Source of the DNA: Actinopolyspora lacussalsi subsp. righensis | Lineage (GTDB): Bacteria; Actinomycetota; Actinomycetes; Mycobacteriales; Pseudonocardiaceae | Assembly (NCBI RefSeq): GCF_900116555.1 | Contig: NZ_FPAT01000004.1 | Coordinates: forward strand, 124,001 to 188,000 | Direction of reading: 5' to 3' | Length of the DNA stretch: 64,000 nucleotides | Shown here: positions 63,875-64,000 of the stretch, in pieces | Position numbering within the stretch: the first letter of the stretch is position 1 | How the letters are laid out: every line of letters begins with the position of its first letter | Notes under the pieces: generated by a model | What the model was told of the DNA's origin: nothing | What the model saw: the letters and a program-made list of their open reading frames with translations, nothing else | The model's database searches: none | Program-made: the position numbers and the translations under genes

Positions 63875-64000
63875 ATGATGTCGGATCTTGCCGCGAACGT
63901 TCCGACCTATGTGAACAAGGATGCGACCTTGCGAATCAAAGTTGTGGACGCGTGCGGGATGACATGCACGTTTTGCCACAACGAGGGCACGCCAGTGGTG
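63875..64000 (+). CDS. Radical SAM protein, N-terminal part (cut by window end)
   Basis: 42 residues to the window edge. After a TYVNKDATLRIKVVDA start it has CGMTCTFC, the CxxxCxxC motif that holds the SAM-cleaving [4Fe-4S] cluster, followed by HNEGTP. ATG 63875 follows AGGAG at good spacing. Probably the main enzyme of the locus that includes the small Cys protein and the divergent HTH/SLOG pair. Confidence 0.8.
   Translation, partial: MMSDLAANVPTYVNKDATLRIKVVDACGMTCTFCHNEGTPVV

Overview
The window is high-GC actinobacterial DNA. Starts are often GTG or TTG, RBSs are AGGAG-like, and the gene set is typical of the class: a four-gene conservon (histidine kinase, roadblock, DUF742, small GTPase), menaquinone synthesis, a 14-subunit nuo operon, a WXG100-type locus and a DUF3558 lipoprotein. 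The domain mix, plus acidic low-complexity tails on several proteins, suggests a Pseudonocardiales actinomycete, perhaps a halotolerant one such as an Actinopolyspora/Saccharopolyspora relative. That placement is inference; no rRNA gene is present.

Layout. 0-3.6 kb: a truncated membrane protein, an alpha/beta-hydrolase-fold protein without the usual nucleophile, a PPOX-class flavin/F420 enzyme and small conserved genes. 3.6-9 kb: the conservon on the minus strand. 9.7-11.8 kb: a DUF485 + acetate-type symporter pair. 11.9-20.5 kb: a haloalkane dehalogenase-like protein, a pentapeptide-repeat remnant, a GNAT acetyltransferase, two identical tandem tRNA-Tyr genes each with its own hairpin terminator, yajQ, rmlA, htpX, a YceI-family fusion, and ddaH divergent from an Lrp/AsnC regulator. 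20.8-43 kb: a minus-strand respiratory block: menG, a MenJ-like geranylgeranyl reductase, nuoA-N, a polyprenyl diphosphate synthase and a sunset-domain-like membrane protein. 43.4-55.7 kb: an inositol monophosphatase-family enzyme, an orphan PaaC-like protein, menF, a PqqD/RRE-like miniprotein, an M1 metallopeptidase, menD, menE and menA. 55.7-58.9 kb: an orphan WXG100 cassette with a DUF3558 lipoprotein. 59.1-60.5 kb: an MHS-type MFS transporter. 60.9-61.45 kb: a type I-E-like CRISPR array with no cas gene in view. 61.4-64 kb: an HTH regulator + SLOG-like operon divergent from a small Cys-motif protein and a radical SAM gene cut by the window end.

The men genes, the polyprenyl synthase, the MenJ-like reductase and complex I together make, modify and reduce menaquinone. 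menB and menC are not here.

The most unusual signal is a dispersed intergenic repeat family (about 2.26-2.58, 16.46-16.68, 20.50-20.78, 42.08-42.27, 43.06-43.25 and 58.93-58.99 kb). Full copies have one or two short palindromes (GATTTC-N4-GAAATC), a conserved spacer, and a roughly 97-nt three-tier hairpin. The stem bases differ between copies in a compensatory way. One copy seems to have lost exactly the hairpin. This looks like a mobile, structured-RNA-like element.
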